DNA of 64,000 nucleotides from Xanthobacteraceae bacterium (GCA_019752575.1 JAIELW010000013.1:208573-272572), one strand, 5' to 3'; positions 28,748-38,892 are shown, counted from the stretch's first letter. Notes: generated by a model not told the origin, from the letters alone. Numbers and translations are program-made.

Positions 28748-31700
28748 ATGGCTTTGTTTCACCCCAGAGTTCTTCGGAAACTCTCTAAAATAACTATGCC
28801 CGCCTCAGACGAGCAAAAAACTATTCTCAACAACTGGGCGAGCAATCTGGCGGCAGGGAATTACGACGCCGAAACTAAGAACGATGGTGAGTTTATTCAG
28901 CGCATCCTCATTGATGTTTTAGGATACCAAGGGAGCAGCGCCGGGGAGAGGTGGACGGTTGGAAAGAACCAAGGCGTTGGATCGGGAAACGTTGATGTCG
29001 CCCTCGGTGAGTTTGTCGTAGGTCAGCCTCCAAAGATTTTGGCCCCGTTTGAATTGAAGGGAGCAAAGTTCAAGAATCTCGATGCTGTAATGCCTGGCAG
29101 AAACAAGACGCCTGTCCAACAAGCGTGGGAGTACGCGATGGACGCTAAGGGCGCCAAGTGGGTCCTTGTTTCTAACTATCGTGAAATACGTCTGTATGCT
29201 GTCGGTTACGGTCGAAAGAATTATGAGTTCTTCGACCTTTCAAAAATGACCGATGAAAAGGAGTACTTGCGGTTCTGGACTGTCTTGTCCGCTTACAATC
29301 TTTTGGGTGGGAGAACACTCAAGCTTCTAGAAGACAGCGAAAATGTCGAGAAGGAGATTACCGAGCAGCTGTATTCCGACTACAAGATCGTTCGAAATGA
29401 GTTGGTCGCGGAAATTCTAGCAAAAAATAAAGCATTAGGAATTAGCGCAGTTGAACTTAGCCAAACGATTTTAGATCGAGTTCTGTTTATCGCCTTTGCG
29501 GAAGATAAGGGATTGCTTAGGCCCGACACTCTTCGAACTGCATCCGAGCACAAGAGCCCATTCAATACATCATCTATCTGGAGCAACCTTAAAGCGCTTT
29601 TCAATGCGATCGATACTGGCAACGCGAAGCTGAATATTCCCGGTTACAACGGAGGCTTGTTCAAGAAAGATTCTCGAATTGATAAGCTTCAGCTCAACGA
29701 TAAGGTTTGTAAAAAACTTACCAGCCTCGGCGAGTACGATTTTGATAGCGAGGTCAATGTAAACATCCTTGGTCACATTTTCGAGCAGTCCATAAGTGAC
29801 CTTGAAGAGATAAAGAAAAAACTTGATCCCAAAACTGTTCTCGAAGAAGCGGGATCAAAACGCAGACGAGATGGGATTTTCTACACTCCCGCTCTTGTAA
29901 CGAGGCATATCGTAGAGCAGGCGCTTGAGCGCTGGCTTGAGGATAGGAAAGAGGAGCTTGGGTTCGCAAAACTTAAGCCGCTGACCGATCAAGATTACGC
30001 TTCAATCAAAGTCCCCAAGTCAAAATCAAAAGCCAAATCTACTCGAGTGACCTTCAATGCAAATGTTCAGAAGCACATAAAGGTTTGGGAGGCCTATCGT
30101 GACCGACTCGCTGGCATCAAAGTGGTTGATCCAGCCTGCGGTTCGGGAGCATTCCTAAATGAGGTCTTCGATTTTCTTCTTCGAGAAGGAGAGGCAATCA
30201 ACCGACAGCTTGAGACTCTCTACGGCGGTCAAATTAATCTGTTTCGGTGGGACACGCATATTCTCACAAACAATATCTATGGCGTGGACATAAACAGAGA
30301 GTCTGTCGAAATTACAAAGCTGTCACTTTGGCTAAAGACAGCTAATCGAAATGAAAAGCTCAGTTACCTAGACGATAACGTTCGTGTTGGAAATTCGCTG
30401 ATAAGCGACAAAAAAATTGCGGGCGCTTTAGCCTTCAGTTGGGAAAAGGAGTTTGCGAAAGTTCTAGATAACGGAGGCTTTGACGTAGTCGTAGGAAACC
30501 CGCCGTACGTAGACTCTGAGGCCATGACAAAATACTGGGCCAAGGAACGAGAGTACATTACCGACAACTATAAGCAGACGCGCGGCAACTGGGATTTGTA
30601 TATAGCGTTTTTGGAACTGGGACTTAATCTCTTGGCGAAAGGGGGGTATCTCGCCTTTATCACGCCCGACAAATGGATTTCCAAACCGTTTGGCGCGGAA
30701 CTTCGAAAGAGGGCGCTTCCGGGATTGGTGTCGATCTTGCCTGTCGGGCGTGACGTATTCGAGAGCGCGCTAGTAGACTCTATTATCACCACCGTTCAGA
30801 ACAACACTCGGCCTTCACTCGACTTGATGGCCATCGAGAATGGCGAAGTTAGAATCAATGCGACCATTCCGAAAGGCCAACTCGACGGTGATGCAGGATT
30901 TGATCGCCTACTGTCACCTCATCACGCGATAATAGAAGGACTTGATGGCCGTGCTGACCAAACGCTCAGCAACTACGCCGTCTGTGAGAATGCATGCGCT
31001 ACTAGTGACACCTATGTTCTAGGTGAGATCATCGCCGACGCTAAGAACGAGAAAGCCTTCGACCCGAAAGAGGATTACAAAGTAGCGAACACCGGAACGC
31101 TAAGTAGATATGGATTTCGCTGGGGTCTCAAACCGATGAGATATCTCAAGAAAGACTATCTTCTTCCGGTTGTTGAGAAAAAAGAATTCAAGAAACGTCT
31201 CGGAGCCACTTACAATCGTCGTGCTGAATCGCCCAAAATAATCATCAAGGGCTTGACACTTCTCGATGGTGCTCTGGACTTAGAAGCAAGATTTATTCCC
31301 GGCAAATCGACGCTGGTGATCCCGAGCGACTCTGCCGATGACTTGAAGTTCCTAGCAGGGATCATAAACAGCAAATTGGTTTCCTTTTACGTGAAACAGA
31401 AGTATTCGAGCGCGAGCTACAATGGCGGAGTTAACTTTACGCCTGACATGATCAATGGAATCCCAATTCCAAAAATCATCGAGCGCAAGCTTATCATTGA
31501 GAAGGTAGACGCGATCCTTTTGGCGCAGGAAAAAATAACGGCTGCTTCCAAAGAGTTGCTTCGCCAAATACGCGCGTCAGCCAAGGATGCAAAAACGGCT
31601 CGTTTTGAAGACTGGTTTGAGATGGAGCCTTCGACATTTATTGATGAGCTGGAGCGAGCAGGCGTTAAGCTGTCCGTGAAGCAAAAATCTGAGTGGACTG

Positions 31701-31840
31701 GCCTCTTGGAGGAGCAGCAGGCTTCAGTTGCCAAGTTGCACGGTCATAAAAAGGCAGCGGAGAAGGCAATCGACGCCGCAATTTTCAAGGCCTTTAAGTT
31801 ATCGGGCGCCGAGCGCGAATTGGTGGAGGCTAGCTTATAG
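28748..31840 (+). CDS. Type IIG-like restriction endonuclease/methyltransferase (Eco57I class)
   Basis: A single 1030-residue protein combining cutting and methylating functions. The N-terminal region has a PD-(D/E)xK pattern, D83 then E102-x-K104, with QQAWEYA downstream. The central N6-adenine methyltransferase has motif I DPACGSGAF (461-468) and NPPY (584-587). The C-terminal third, with KGL and ITPDK-like stretches and a helical end, probably recognises DNA. The start at 28748 has AGGT upstream; ATG 28796 is an alternative. Base composition differs clearly from the flanks. It probably protects the host or island against foreign DNA; the target site is unknown. Confidence 0.88.
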   Translation: MALFHPRVLRKLSKITMPASDEQKTILNNWASNLAAGNYDAETKNDGEFIQRILIDVLGYQGSSAGERWTVGKNQGVGSGNVDVALGEFVVGQPPKILAPFELKGAKFKNLDAVMPGRNKTPVQQAWEYAMDAKGAKWVLVSNYREIRLYAVGYGRKNYEFFDLSKMTDEKEYLRFWTVLSAYNLLGGRTLKLLEDSENVEKEITEQLYSDYKIVRNELVAEILAKNKALGISAVELSQTILDRVLFIAFAEDKGLLRPDTLRTASEHKSPFNTSSIWSNLKALFNAIDTGNAKLNIPGYNGGLFKKDSRIDKLQLNDKVCKKLTSLGEYDFDSEVNVNILGHIFEQSISDLEEIKKKLDPKTVLEEAGSKRRRDGIFYTPALVTRHIVEQALERWLEDRKEELGFAKLKPLTDQDYASIKVPKSKSKAKSTRVTFNANVQKHIKVWEAYRDRLAGIKVVDPACGSGAFLNEVFDFLLREGEAINRQLETLYGGQINLFRWDTHILTNNIYGVDINRESVEITKLSLWLKTANRNEKLSYLDDNVRVGNSLISDKKIAGALAFSWEKEFAKVLDNGGFDVVVGNPPYVDSEAMTKYWAKEREYITDNYKQTRGNWDLYIAFLELGLNLLAKGGYLAFITPDKWISKPFGAELRKRALPGLVSILPVGRDVFESALVDSIITTVQNNTRPSLDLMAIENGEVRINATIPKGQLDGDAGFDRLLSPHHAIIEGLDGRADQTLSNYAVCENACATSDTYVLGEIIADAKNEKAFDPKEDYKVANTGTLSRYGFRWGLKPMRYLKKDYLLPVVEKKEFKKRLGATYNRRAESPKIIIKGLTLLDGALDLEARFIPGKSTLVIPSDSADDLKFLAGIINSKLVSFYVKQKYSSASYNGGVNFTPDMINGIPIPKIIERKLIIEKVDAILLAQEKITAASKELLRQIRASAKDAKTARFEDWFEMEPSTFIDELERAGVKLSVKQKSEWTGLLEEQQASVAKLHGHKKAAEKAIDAAIFKAFKLSGAERELVEASL

Positions 31841-31983
31841 CCGCTCAGCAAAACGAGCTAACGCTTACGACTGCATCTGAAGAGGTCCAGTAAGACGACT
31901 GCGTACCTGCACTGGTAAACATTTTTGGTAGTCGTACCGACAAAGTTCAATTATTCTAACGCTTTAGGGTTGGCGCAACTCAA

Positions 31984-32001
31984 TCCTCTCCTGGGCACCA
32001 T
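31984..32001 (+). repeat. Right attachment-site repeat (attR)
   Basis: An exact copy of the last part of tRNA-Leu (TCCTCTCCTGGGCACCAT), about 3.8 kb downstream of the tRNA. The 143 bases between the restriction-methyltransferase stop and this repeat hold no gene that I can support. Confidence 0.9.
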
Positions 32002-32045
32002 GCTTGCGCACTTGAAGTCCAGGTGTGCAGGCGCGATTGCAGACG

Positions 32046-32741
32046 ATGGCTTTATTGAACGGCATCTTCGCGCTCGACCGGCTTCTGCGCCGCGTCCCTT
32101 CCATCATCGAAGTTTGGTTCCTCGAATTTCTGACGATCATTCCGCTCGCGCTCGCCCTCGGTTCGTGGCTAGACCGGGTTGGGTTGCGCGGCTGCCCGCC
32201 CGCGGGCTTTGGCATCGACGGCTCCTCAATCGGGATTGCGCTGTTCGGCCTTGCGATGGGTTTCTTCGCGGTGCGCCGGGTTCTGAAGCCGAAAGTGGCG
32301 AAGGTGGAATGGACGCCGGTGCATACCGTGAAGACCGCGTTGCCCGTTCCGATCCCGGTGCCGCAGCGTGCGGCTCGTGTCGAATATGATGTGCTTTCGA
32401 GCCACCCGTCTTATAGCTTCGTCCACCTGCTGACGCTGCCGATCCCGGCGGTGGGGCTCTTGGCCACCGATAGCTGCGCCACAAGTTTCTTCCCTTTGTT
32501 CGGCATGGCCGGAATCGCGCTGATCGTGGCGTTAATCATTTTGCGGCTCGTTAGCTGGTATGTTCTGCGTCTTGGAAGGGGCGATCTTGAGCGGCGGCTC
32601 CCGCAAGGCATGTCGGCCGCGCAAGCGGAATGGGCGCTGGCTTGGCAGCCGATGATTTCGATGATGGTGCTGATTTCGCTGTGCATCGGTATCCCGCTCT
32701 TTATTGTCTGGCTCAGGGTACAGCTCGGCTACGGAATTTGA
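32046..32741 (+). CDS. Polytopic membrane protein of unknown function
   Basis: A protein of about 231 residues with roughly five hydrophobic segments (for example FLEFLTIIPLALALG, GIALFGLAMGFFAV and ISMMVLISLCIGIPLFIVW) and a soluble middle part. No family is recognised. The start is uncertain: ATG 32046 is used, GTG 32025 is possible, and neither has a clear ribosome binding site. It is the first chromosomal gene after the island, so its promoter may have been displaced by the insertion. The stop is one base from the RNase D start. Confidence 0.65.
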   Translation: MALLNGIFALDRLLRRVPSIIEVWFLEFLTIIPLALALGSWLDRVGLRGCPPAGFGIDGSSIGIALFGLAMGFFAVRRVLKPKVAKVEWTPVHTVKTALPVPIPVPQRAARVEYDVLSSHPSYSFVHLLTLPIPAVGLLATDSCATSFFPLFGMAGIALIVALIILRLVSWYVLRLGRGDLERRLPQGMSAAQAEWALAWQPMISMMVLISLCIGIPLFIVWLRVQLGYGI

Positions 32742-32742
32742 G

Positions 32743-33357
32743 ATGACGATCAGACTTCACCGCGGCGACCTGCCGGACCTTGCAAGATATAAAGGTGCAG
32801 TCGCCATCGACACCGAAACGCTGGGCTTGAACCCGAGCCGCGACCGTCTCTGCGTCGTGCAGCTTTCGCCCGGCGACGGCACCGCCGACGTCGTACAGAT
32901 TCCCGCCGGCAAAGTGAGCGCCCTCAATATCGCGAAGTTGCTCGCCGACACTTCGAAGCCGAAGATTTTTCACTTCGCGCGCTTCGATCTCGCGGTGCTC
33001 TACAAGAATCTCGGCGTGATGCCGCAGCCGGTCTATTGCACCAAGATCGCCTCGCGCTTGACCCGCACCTACACCGACCGCCACAGCCTGAAGGATCTAG
33101 CGCGTGAACTTTTGAACATCGACATGTCGAAGCAGCAACAGAGCTCGGATTGGGGCGCGGAAGAGCTTACCGAGGCGCAGATCGCCTATGCCGCCTCCGA
33201 CGTGCTGCATCTCCACGAGATCAAGGCGAAGTTAGATGAGATGCTTGCCCGGGAGAGCCGCGTGGCGCTCGCCGAGGCCTGCTTCCACTTCCTGCCGACC
33301 CGCGTCACCCTCGATCTCGGCGGCTGGTCGGAAGAAGACATTTTCGTGCATTCCTGA
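32743..33357 (+). CDS. rnd: Short ribonuclease D
   Basis: A 204-residue DEDD-family 3'-5' exoribonuclease. Catalytic residues are visible: D23 and E25 in AIDTETLGL, an aspartate in HFARFDLAVL, and the Y-x3-D pair in YAASDVLHL. The C-terminal HRDC domains of E. coli RNase D are missing, as in many alphaproteobacterial short forms. It probably trims tRNA or other stable RNA ends. The ATG at 32743 follows the preceding stop by one base. Confidence 0.9.
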   Translation: MTIRLHRGDLPDLARYKGAVAIDTETLGLNPSRDRLCVVQLSPGDGTADVVQIPAGKVSALNIAKLLADTSKPKIFHFARFDLAVLYKNLGVMPQPVYCTKIASRLTRTYTDRHSLKDLARELLNIDMSKQQQSSDWGAEELTEAQIAYAASDVLHLHEIKAKLDEMLARESRVALAEACFHFLPTRVTLDLGGWSEEDIFVHS

Positions 33358-33422
33358 AGGTTTCCGGGGAATGGGCGGGCCGTTCGAATGCCGCAATTTC
33401 CGGGAATAGACGTAGCGCACCG

Positions 33423-34133
33423 ATGAACGATTACGCCTACTCGCGCCGCCCGGAGCATGCTCCGGCCGTCGGCAGAAACCCGCGACGGCAAAGTGCCGAT
33501 CCGCGGCTGCAGGACTATGGTCAGGCGGTACGTCACTCCTCGAGGGTGCGTTTTCTGCGCCGCGTATTGCCTGTTCTCGCGATTGCGATTCTGGGCCTTG
33601 CCGCTTTCATCGCCTGGCTCGACCCGTTCCGGATCGTGCGCGATTTCCCGCTCGACGTGATGAAGCTCTCGATTCAGGGCAACAAGCTCGTGATGGATGC
33701 GCCGAAGCTCTCCGGCTTCACCAAGGACGGACGCGGCTACAACGTCACCGCGACCGCGGCCGCGCAGGACCTCACCAAGACCAACATCGTCGAACTCGAA
33801 GGCATCAAGGCGCATTTCGCGCTCACCAATAACGGCATGACCGAATTGACCGCCGTCAAGGGTCTCTATGACGCGAAGGGCGACATCGTTCGCCTCACCG
33901 AAGGCATCGTGATCCGCTCGACCGCAGGCTACGAAGGCAAGTTGCAGGACGCCACGATCGAGGTGAAGCGCGGTCACGTGAAAACGGAAAGCCCCGTCGA
34001 TATCACGTTCAACAACGGCTCGATCCGCGCAGACCGCATGGAAGTGTTCGATAACGGCGCCCGCGCAATCTTCGATGGCGGCGTGAAGATGATCATGCGG
34101 CTGCCGCCGCCGCAGAACCAGCCGCAAGAATGA
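33423..34133 (+). CDS. lptC: LptC, LPS transport bridge protein
   Basis: LptC is anchored in the inner membrane and passes lipopolysaccharide from the LptBFG transporter to periplasmic LptA. The 236-residue protein has one hydrophobic anchor (about residues 43-63, RVLPVLAIAILGLAAFIAW), then the beta-jellyroll region with repeated SFTKDGRGYNVTA-like strands. Its stop overlaps the start of lptA (ATGATG), and lptB follows, giving the lptC-lptA-lptB order. Confidence 0.93.
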   Translation: MNDYAYSRRPEHAPAVGRNPRRQSADPRLQDYGQAVRHSSRVRFLRRVLPVLAIAILGLAAFIAWLDPFRIVRDFPLDVMKLSIQGNKLVMDAPKLSGFTKDGRGYNVTATAAAQDLTKTNIVELEGIKAHFALTNNGMTELTAVKGLYDAKGDIVRLTEGIVIRSTAGYEGKLQDATIEVKRGHVKTESPVDITFNNGSIRADRMEVFDNGARAIFDGGVKMIMRLPPPQNQPQE

Positions 34134-34825
34134 TGCAGAATCGGAAAATGTCCGGTTCGCGGCTCCTGGTTGCCGCGCTCGCGTTGCCGCTGCTTGGCGG
34201 CATCGGCGCACTGCCGTCGTTTGCGCAAAACACGGCGCCGGCTACGAACAATCAGCCCACGAACGCCTTTCAGGGCTTCACGCGCAATCGCAAGGATCCG
34301 GTCAATATCGAAGCGAATTCGCTCGAAGTGCGCGACAAGGAAAAGGTCGCGGTGTTCCGCGGCAATGTAGTCGTCGTGCAAGGCGATACCACAATGCGCT
34401 GCAAGGAACTCGAAGTGCACTATGAAGGCAGCGCGCTCGGCACCGATCCGCGCCAAAGGGTGCCCGCGACCAAGAGCCAGCAGAAAAGCGAGTCGGCCCA
34501 GCGCATCAAGCGGCTGGTGGCGATCGGCGGCGTGATCGTCACCGCCAAGGACCAGAAGGCGGTCGGCGACAAAGGCATTTTCGAAATGGCGACCAACATC
34601 GTCATCCTCGACGGCAATGTCGTCGTGACGCAGGGCCAGAACGTGATGAACGGCGACAAGCTCACCGTGAATCTCACGACCGGCACTTCGAAGCTCGATG
34701 GCGTGAAGCAGCAGGGCACCCAGCGCGTGAAAGGCGTTTTCGTCCCGAGCTCGATGGACAAGAAAGACAAAGATAAAAAAGACACCGACCGCCCGGCGCG
34801 CAAAAAAACGCCACCGGTGGATTAA
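34130..34825 (+). CDS. lptA: LptA, periplasmic LPS carrier
   Basis: LptA polymerises into the periplasmic bridge that carries lipopolysaccharide to the outer membrane. The 231-residue protein has a signal peptide (about 1-34, hydrophobic core LLVAALALPLLGGIGAL, probable cut after SFA). The OstA domain follows with NIEANSLEVRDKEKVAVFRGNVVV. The C-terminal tail is lysine-rich and polar. The start overlaps lptC by 4 bases. Confidence 0.94.
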   Translation: MMQNRKMSGSRLLVAALALPLLGGIGALPSFAQNTAPATNNQPTNAFQGFTRNRKDPVNIEANSLEVRDKEKVAVFRGNVVVVQGDTTMRCKELEVHYEGSALGTDPRQRVPATKSQQKSESAQRIKRLVAIGGVIVTAKDQKAVGDKGIFEMATNIVILDGNVVVTQGQNVMNGDKLTVNLTTGTSKLDGVKQQGTQRVKGVFVPSSMDKKDKDKKDTDRPARKKTPPVD

Positions 34826-35000
34826 GAATTGGCCCCGGTTTTGCTTGGTTAATTTGCTTCGAGCCCGCGAACGGGCTACCTAGCTCTCATTCCGTGCGAA
34901 TTCGGCCTTGGCCGGGCCTGAAATCCCGCCAAATCGGATTCGATTCTCCCCCGGAGAAGCGCTTCCGCTTCAAAACTCGAAGCCAAGCGATGCGAATGGA

Positions 35001-36164
35001 GTGAGGACGCTGAAAGTCCCCTGGTTCCGGTCCGGCAACAAAGACAATCGCGACAAGCCTGCGCTGTCCGATCAGTGGCGGCTGGACACGCCTGCCACGC
35101 GCCAACCCGAGCGCCGCGCTCCGGCTCCCGAGCCGCGCGAACAGCCGCGTCCGCAAGCCCCCATTCCGCGTGCGGCCCCGCAGGAGCCGCGCCGACAGAA
35201 TTCCGAACCCGCGCCGCAGCGCTCGAACACGCAACCGAACAAGCAGCCGAACACTTGGCGTCCGCCGGTCGAAGAGCGCCGCGCGCCGCCCCAGCAGGAA
35301 CGGCCGGTGAGCGCGCCTGCGCGGCCCGTGCCGAACGGCGGCGGCTTCGATCTCGAACAGCGCATGCGCGAAATCGCGCGCGGCGACCGCGACGATCGTC
35401 CGCGTCCGCGCGCGCACCCGCCGCATGTGCCGATTCTCGGTGCAGGCATTCTCGCAGCCGAAGGTCTGCAGAAGAGTTACGGCGGCCGCCGCGTCGTGAA
35501 CGATGTGTCGATCGACGTGATGCGCGGCGAGGCGGTCGGCATCCTCGGCCCGAACGGCGCAGGCAAGACCACCTGCTTCTATATGGTGACGGGATTGGTC
35601 GAGCCCGACGCGGGACACATCTCGCTCGACGGCCACGATGTCACGAAGCTGCCGATGTATCGCCGCGCCCGCCTCGGCATCGGGTATTTGCCGCAGGAAG
35701 CCTCGATCTTCCGCGGATTGAATGTCGAGAACAATTTGCTCGCCGTGCTCGAAGTCGTAGAGCCCGACAAACGCCGCCGCAAGCAGCGGCTCGAGGAACT
35801 GCTCGACGAATTTTCGATCCAGCACATCCGCAAGTCGCCTTCGATCGCGCTCTCCGGCGGCGAACGCCGCCGCGTGGAAATCGCGCGATCGCTTGCGACC
35901 AATCCGCATTACATGCTGCTCGACGAGCCGTTCGCCGGCATCGATCCGATCGCGGTCGGCGACATCCGCTCGCTCGTGCGTCATCTCACCGGCCGCGGCA
36001 TCGGCGTTTTGATTACCGATCACAACGTGCGCGAGACACTGGGCCTCGTCGATCGCGCGTACATCATTCATTCCGGCGCGGTCTTGATGGAAGGCACGCC
36101 GGAAGAAATCGTCGAAAGCGAAGACGTCCGCCGTCTCTATCTCGGCGAGGAGTTCCGGCTCTAA
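35001..36164 (+). CDS. lptB: LptB ABC-transporter ATPase with proline-rich N-terminal extension
   Basis: LptB powers lipopolysaccharide extraction from the inner membrane. The ATPase core (about residues 148-387) has Walker A GPNGAGKT, the LPQEASIFR segment, signature LSGGERRR, Walker [13 protein letters not shown] and the TDHNVRETL switch. About 145 residues rich in Pro, Arg, Gln and Ala precede it; E. coli LptB (about 240 residues) has none, but rhizobial homologues do. I chose GTG 35001 (VRTLKVPWF); the frame is open to a TTG at 34908, so the start is uncertain. The TAA overlaps the rpoN ATG. Confidence 0.93.
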   Translation: MRTLKVPWFRSGNKDNRDKPALSDQWRLDTPATRQPERRAPAPEPREQPRPQAPIPRAAPQEPRRQNSEPAPQRSNTQPNKQPNTWRPPVEERRAPPQQERPVSAPARPVPNGGGFDLEQRMREIARGDRDDRPRPRAHPPHVPILGAGILAAEGLQKSYGGRRVVNDVSIDVMRGEAVGILGPNGAGKTTCFYMVTGLVEPDAGHISLDGHDVTKLPMYRRARLGIGYLPQEASIFRGLNVENNLLAVLEVVEPDKRRRKQRLEELLDEFSIQHIRKSPSIALSGGERRRVEIARSLATNPHYMLLDEPFAGIDPIAVGDIRSLVRHLTGRGIGVLITDHNVRETLGLVDRAYIIHSGAVLMEGTPEEIVESEDVRRLYLGEEFRL

Positions 36165-37720
36165 TGGCGATCTCGCAGAAACTCGAGATGCGCACGAGCC
36201 AGGGGCTCGTGATGACGCCGCAATTGATGCAGGCGATCAAGCTGCTGCAACTTTCCAATCTCGACCTGATCGCGTTCGTCGAAGCCGAACTCGAGCGCAA
36301 TCCGCTGCTCGAGCGCGAGGAGGGTCCGGAGCCGGAGCGCGGCGACGGCGCGCAGGAAATCCAGGTCTCGACCGAAGAATTTTCCGAAAGCGGCGAGCCG
36401 TCTTCTTCGAACGAAGACTGGATGGAGGATCGCTACGAGAGCCGTGCTGCGATGGAAGAGCAGCTCGGCACCAATCTCGAGAATGTTTTTCCGGATGACG
36501 CGCCCTCCGCGCCTTCCGAAGCGCAACCGGCGTCGCAGGAAGTTCCGGCCTATTCCGAATGGGCGAACGTCGGTTCCGGCGGACGCCCGGACGACGATTA
36601 CAATCTCGAAGCCTTCGTTTCGGCGGAAGTGACATTGCCGGATCATTTATCGCGCCAGCTTTCGCTAAGCGTGCTCGATCCGGTGCAGCGCCTGATCGGT
36701 CAGCATCTGATCGATTCGGTAGACGAGGCCGGATATTTGCGCGGCGGCCTCGAAAGCATGGCGGAAAAGCTCGGGGCACCGGTCGCCGGTGTCGAGAAAG
36801 TTCTCGCCGAGTTGCAGGCCTTCGATCCGCCCGGCGTCTGCGCGCGCGATCTCGCGGAATGCCTTGCGATTCAGTTGCGCGAACGCGACCGTCTCGATCC
36901 GGCGATGAAGACGCTGATCGCCAACCTCGATTTGCTGGCGAAGCGCGATTTCGCGCAGCTCCGCAAGCTCTGCAATGTCGACGAGGAGGACCTCGCCGAC
37001 ATGGTCGCGGAACTTCGCCGCCTCAACCCGAAGCCGGGTCTCGTGTTCGGCGGCGGCGTGGTGCAGCCGATCGTGCCCGATGTTTTCGTCCGTCCCGCTT
37101 CCGACGGCGGCTGGAACGTGGAACTGAATTCCGACACGCTGCCGCGTGTGCTGGTGAACCAGATTTACTATTCGCGCGTTACGAAAGGCCCGATCTCGGA
37201 CAAAGAGAAAGCCTTTCTGACCGAATGTATGCAGACCGCGACCTGGCTCACCCGCTCGCTCGACCAGCGGGCCCGCACGATTTTGAAAGTCGCGACCGAG
37301 ATCGTGCGTCAGCAGGACAGTTTCCTCGTGCAGGGCGTGCAGCATCTGCGGCCCTTGAATCTGCGCATGGTCGCCGACGCGATCCAGATGCACGAATCCA
37401 CCGTCTCGCGCGTGACCGCGAACAAATACATGGCGACGCCGCGCGGCATCTTCGAGCTGAAATACTTCTTTTCGTCTTCGATCGCCTCCTCCGAGGGCGG
37501 CGAAGCGCACTCGTCCGAAGCCGTGCGCGACCGCATCAAGCGGCTGATCGACGACGAAAGCCCGGCCGACATTCTCTCCGACGACACCATCGTGACCAAA
37601 CTCAAAGAAGCCGGCATCGATATCGCGCGCCGCACGGTTGCGAAATATCGCGAGGCGCTTCGCATTCCTTCCTCGGTGCAGCGCCGCCGGGAGAAGCGTG
37701 CCGGTCCAATCTCGAATTAA
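36164..37720 (+). CDS. rpoN: RNA polymerase sigma-54 factor
   Basis: RpoN directs RNA polymerase to -24/-12 promoters that need an AAA+ activator, including nitrogen genes. The 518-residue protein has the glutamine/leucine-rich activator-contact region (LVMTPQLMQAIKLLQLS, about 15-50), an acidic region, and the core-binding part. A helix-turn-helix (MHESTVSRVTANKYMATPRG) and the RpoN box (488-497, ARRTVAKYRE) complete it. The ATG overlaps the lptB stop (TAATG). hpf and ptsN follow, the widespread rpoN cluster. Confidence 0.98.
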   Translation: MAISQKLEMRTSQGLVMTPQLMQAIKLLQLSNLDLIAFVEAELERNPLLEREEGPEPERGDGAQEIQVSTEEFSESGEPSSSNEDWMEDRYESRAAMEEQLGTNLENVFPDDAPSAPSEAQPASQEVPAYSEWANVGSGGRPDDDYNLEAFVSAEVTLPDHLSRQLSLSVLDPVQRLIGQHLIDSVDEAGYLRGGLESMAEKLGAPVAGVEKVLAELQAFDPPGVCARDLAECLAIQLRERDRLDPAMKTLIANLDLLAKRDFAQLRKLCNVDEEDLADMVAELRRLNPKPGLVFGGGVVQPIVPDVFVRPASDGGWNVELNSDTLPRVLVNQIYYSRVTKGPISDKEKAFLTECMQTATWLTRSLDQRARTILKVATEIVRQQDSFLVQGVQHLRPLNLRMVADAIQMHESTVSRVTANKYMATPRGIFELKYFFSSSIASSEGGEAHSSEAVRDRIKRLIDDESPADILSDDTIVTKLKEAGIDIARRTVAKYREALRIPSSVQRRREKRAGPISN

Positions 37721-37739
37721 GTCAAGGCGAGTGAAAGAA

Positions 37740-38315
37740 ATGCTGCGCGTATCGGGAAAGAGCGTCGATGTCGGAGAATCGTTGCGGACGCGAATTACGG
37801 AGAAAGTCGACGAAGCGCTTTCTAAATATTTTCACCACGGCTCGTCCGGTCATGTAACAATCTCGCGCGAAGGCTCTGGATTTCGCGCCGACTGTGTGTT
37901 GCATCTCGATTCCGGAACGATGCTCGAAGCGCACGGTTCGGGGCAGGATGCGGTTGCGGCGGCCGATGAGGCGGCAGGCAAGATCGAAAACCGTCTGCGC
38001 CGCTACAAGCGCCGCCTGAAAGACAGAAGCGCCACGATTCGCGCGCAACAGGCGCAGCAATTCGCCGCGAATTACGTGATCGAAGCGCCCGATGAAAAAG
38101 CGGAAGAACAGGAAGGCTGGTCGCCAGTGACGATCGCCGAATCGACCGCGGCGCTGCCGGAGTTTTCGGTGAGCGACGCGGTTGCCGAACTCGATCTCAC
38201 CGGCGCACAAGTCATCGTTTTCCGGCACGCCGGCAGCGGCGGAATCAACATCGTTTACAAGCGACGGGACGGTAACATCGGCTGGATCGATCCTTCCCCG
38301 CAATCCGCCAAATAG
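37740..38315 (+). CDS. hpf: Long ribosome hibernation promoting factor (HPF)
   Basis: The long form of HPF pairs 70S ribosomes into inactive 100S dimers in starvation. The 191-residue protein has an N-terminal S30AE domain (about 1-105, VSGKSVDVGESLRTRI) and a C-terminal dimerisation domain (about 135-191) with VFRHAGSGGINIVYKRRDGNIGWIDP. I chose the ATG at 37740, which gives the usual MLRVSGKS start; GTG 37731 is an alternative. It lies between rpoN and ptsN. Confidence 0.95.
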   Translation: MLRVSGKSVDVGESLRTRITEKVDEALSKYFHHGSSGHVTISREGSGFRADCVLHLDSGTMLEAHGSGQDAVAAADEAAGKIENRLRRYKRRLKDRSATIRAQQAQQFAANYVIEAPDEKAEEQEGWSPVTIAESTAALPEFSVSDAVAELDLTGAQVIVFRHAGSGGINIVYKRRDGNIGWIDPSPQSAK

Positions 38316-38427
38316 GACGTTGACCGGGCGGGGGCACGCCACTATACCCGCGCCTTCGGTACCCCCGGGACCGTGTTGCGAATGGATGGCAACATGATTT
38401 TGGAACCGGAATAACGGATCAGAGGCC

Positions 38428-38892
38428 ATGCCGCTTAGCGATTTGCTCGCACCGAACGCGGTCTTCCCCTCGCTCAAGGTCACCAACAAGAAACAGGCGA
38501 TTCAGGAATTGTCGGCGCATGCCGCAACTCTGACCGGCCATGACGAGCGGGAGATTTTCGAGACGTTACTGCGCCGCGAGCGGCTCGGCTCGACCGGCGT
38601 CGGCGGCGGCGTCGCGATTCCGCATGGCAAATTGCCGAAGATCGACCGTATCGTCGGACTGTTCGCGCGTCTCGACGCACCGGTCGATTTCGAATCGCTC
38701 GATGGCGAACCGGTCGATCTGATTTTTCTGCTGCTCGCGCCGGAAGCCGCGGGCGCAGATCATTTGAAAGCGCTCGCGCGCATTGCGCGTCTTTTGCGCG
38801 ATCCCGAAGTCGCAAAGAAACTGCGCGGCGCGCGTGACGCCAACGCGGCTTATGCGTTGCTCACGGTTCCCGCCGCGAGCAACGCCGCCTAA
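38428..38892 (+). CDS. ptsN: PTS IIA-Ntr regulatory protein
   Basis: PtsN (EIIA-Ntr) is the end acceptor of the nitrogen phosphotransferase chain and regulates potassium uptake, stress and nitrogen responses by binding partner proteins. The 154-residue protein has the phosphorylated histidine H66 in GVAIPHGK, the second active-site region LDAPVDFESLDGEPVDLIFLLLAP, and the typical C-terminal helix. It completes rpoN-hpf-ptsN. Confidence 0.97.
   Translation: MPLSDLLAPNAVFPSLKVTNKKQAIQELSAHAATLTGHDEREIFETLLRRERLGSTGVGGGVAIPHGKLPKIDRIVGLFARLDAPVDFESLDGEPVDLIFLLLAPEAAGADHLKALARIARLLRDPEVAKKLRGARDANAAYALLTVPAASNAA

Noticed and set aside
35075-36163. Upstream extension of the rpoN frame across lptB
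   Set aside because: The extension is an out-of-frame reading of lptB. Sigma-54 starts with the standard [10 protein letters not shown] at 36164.
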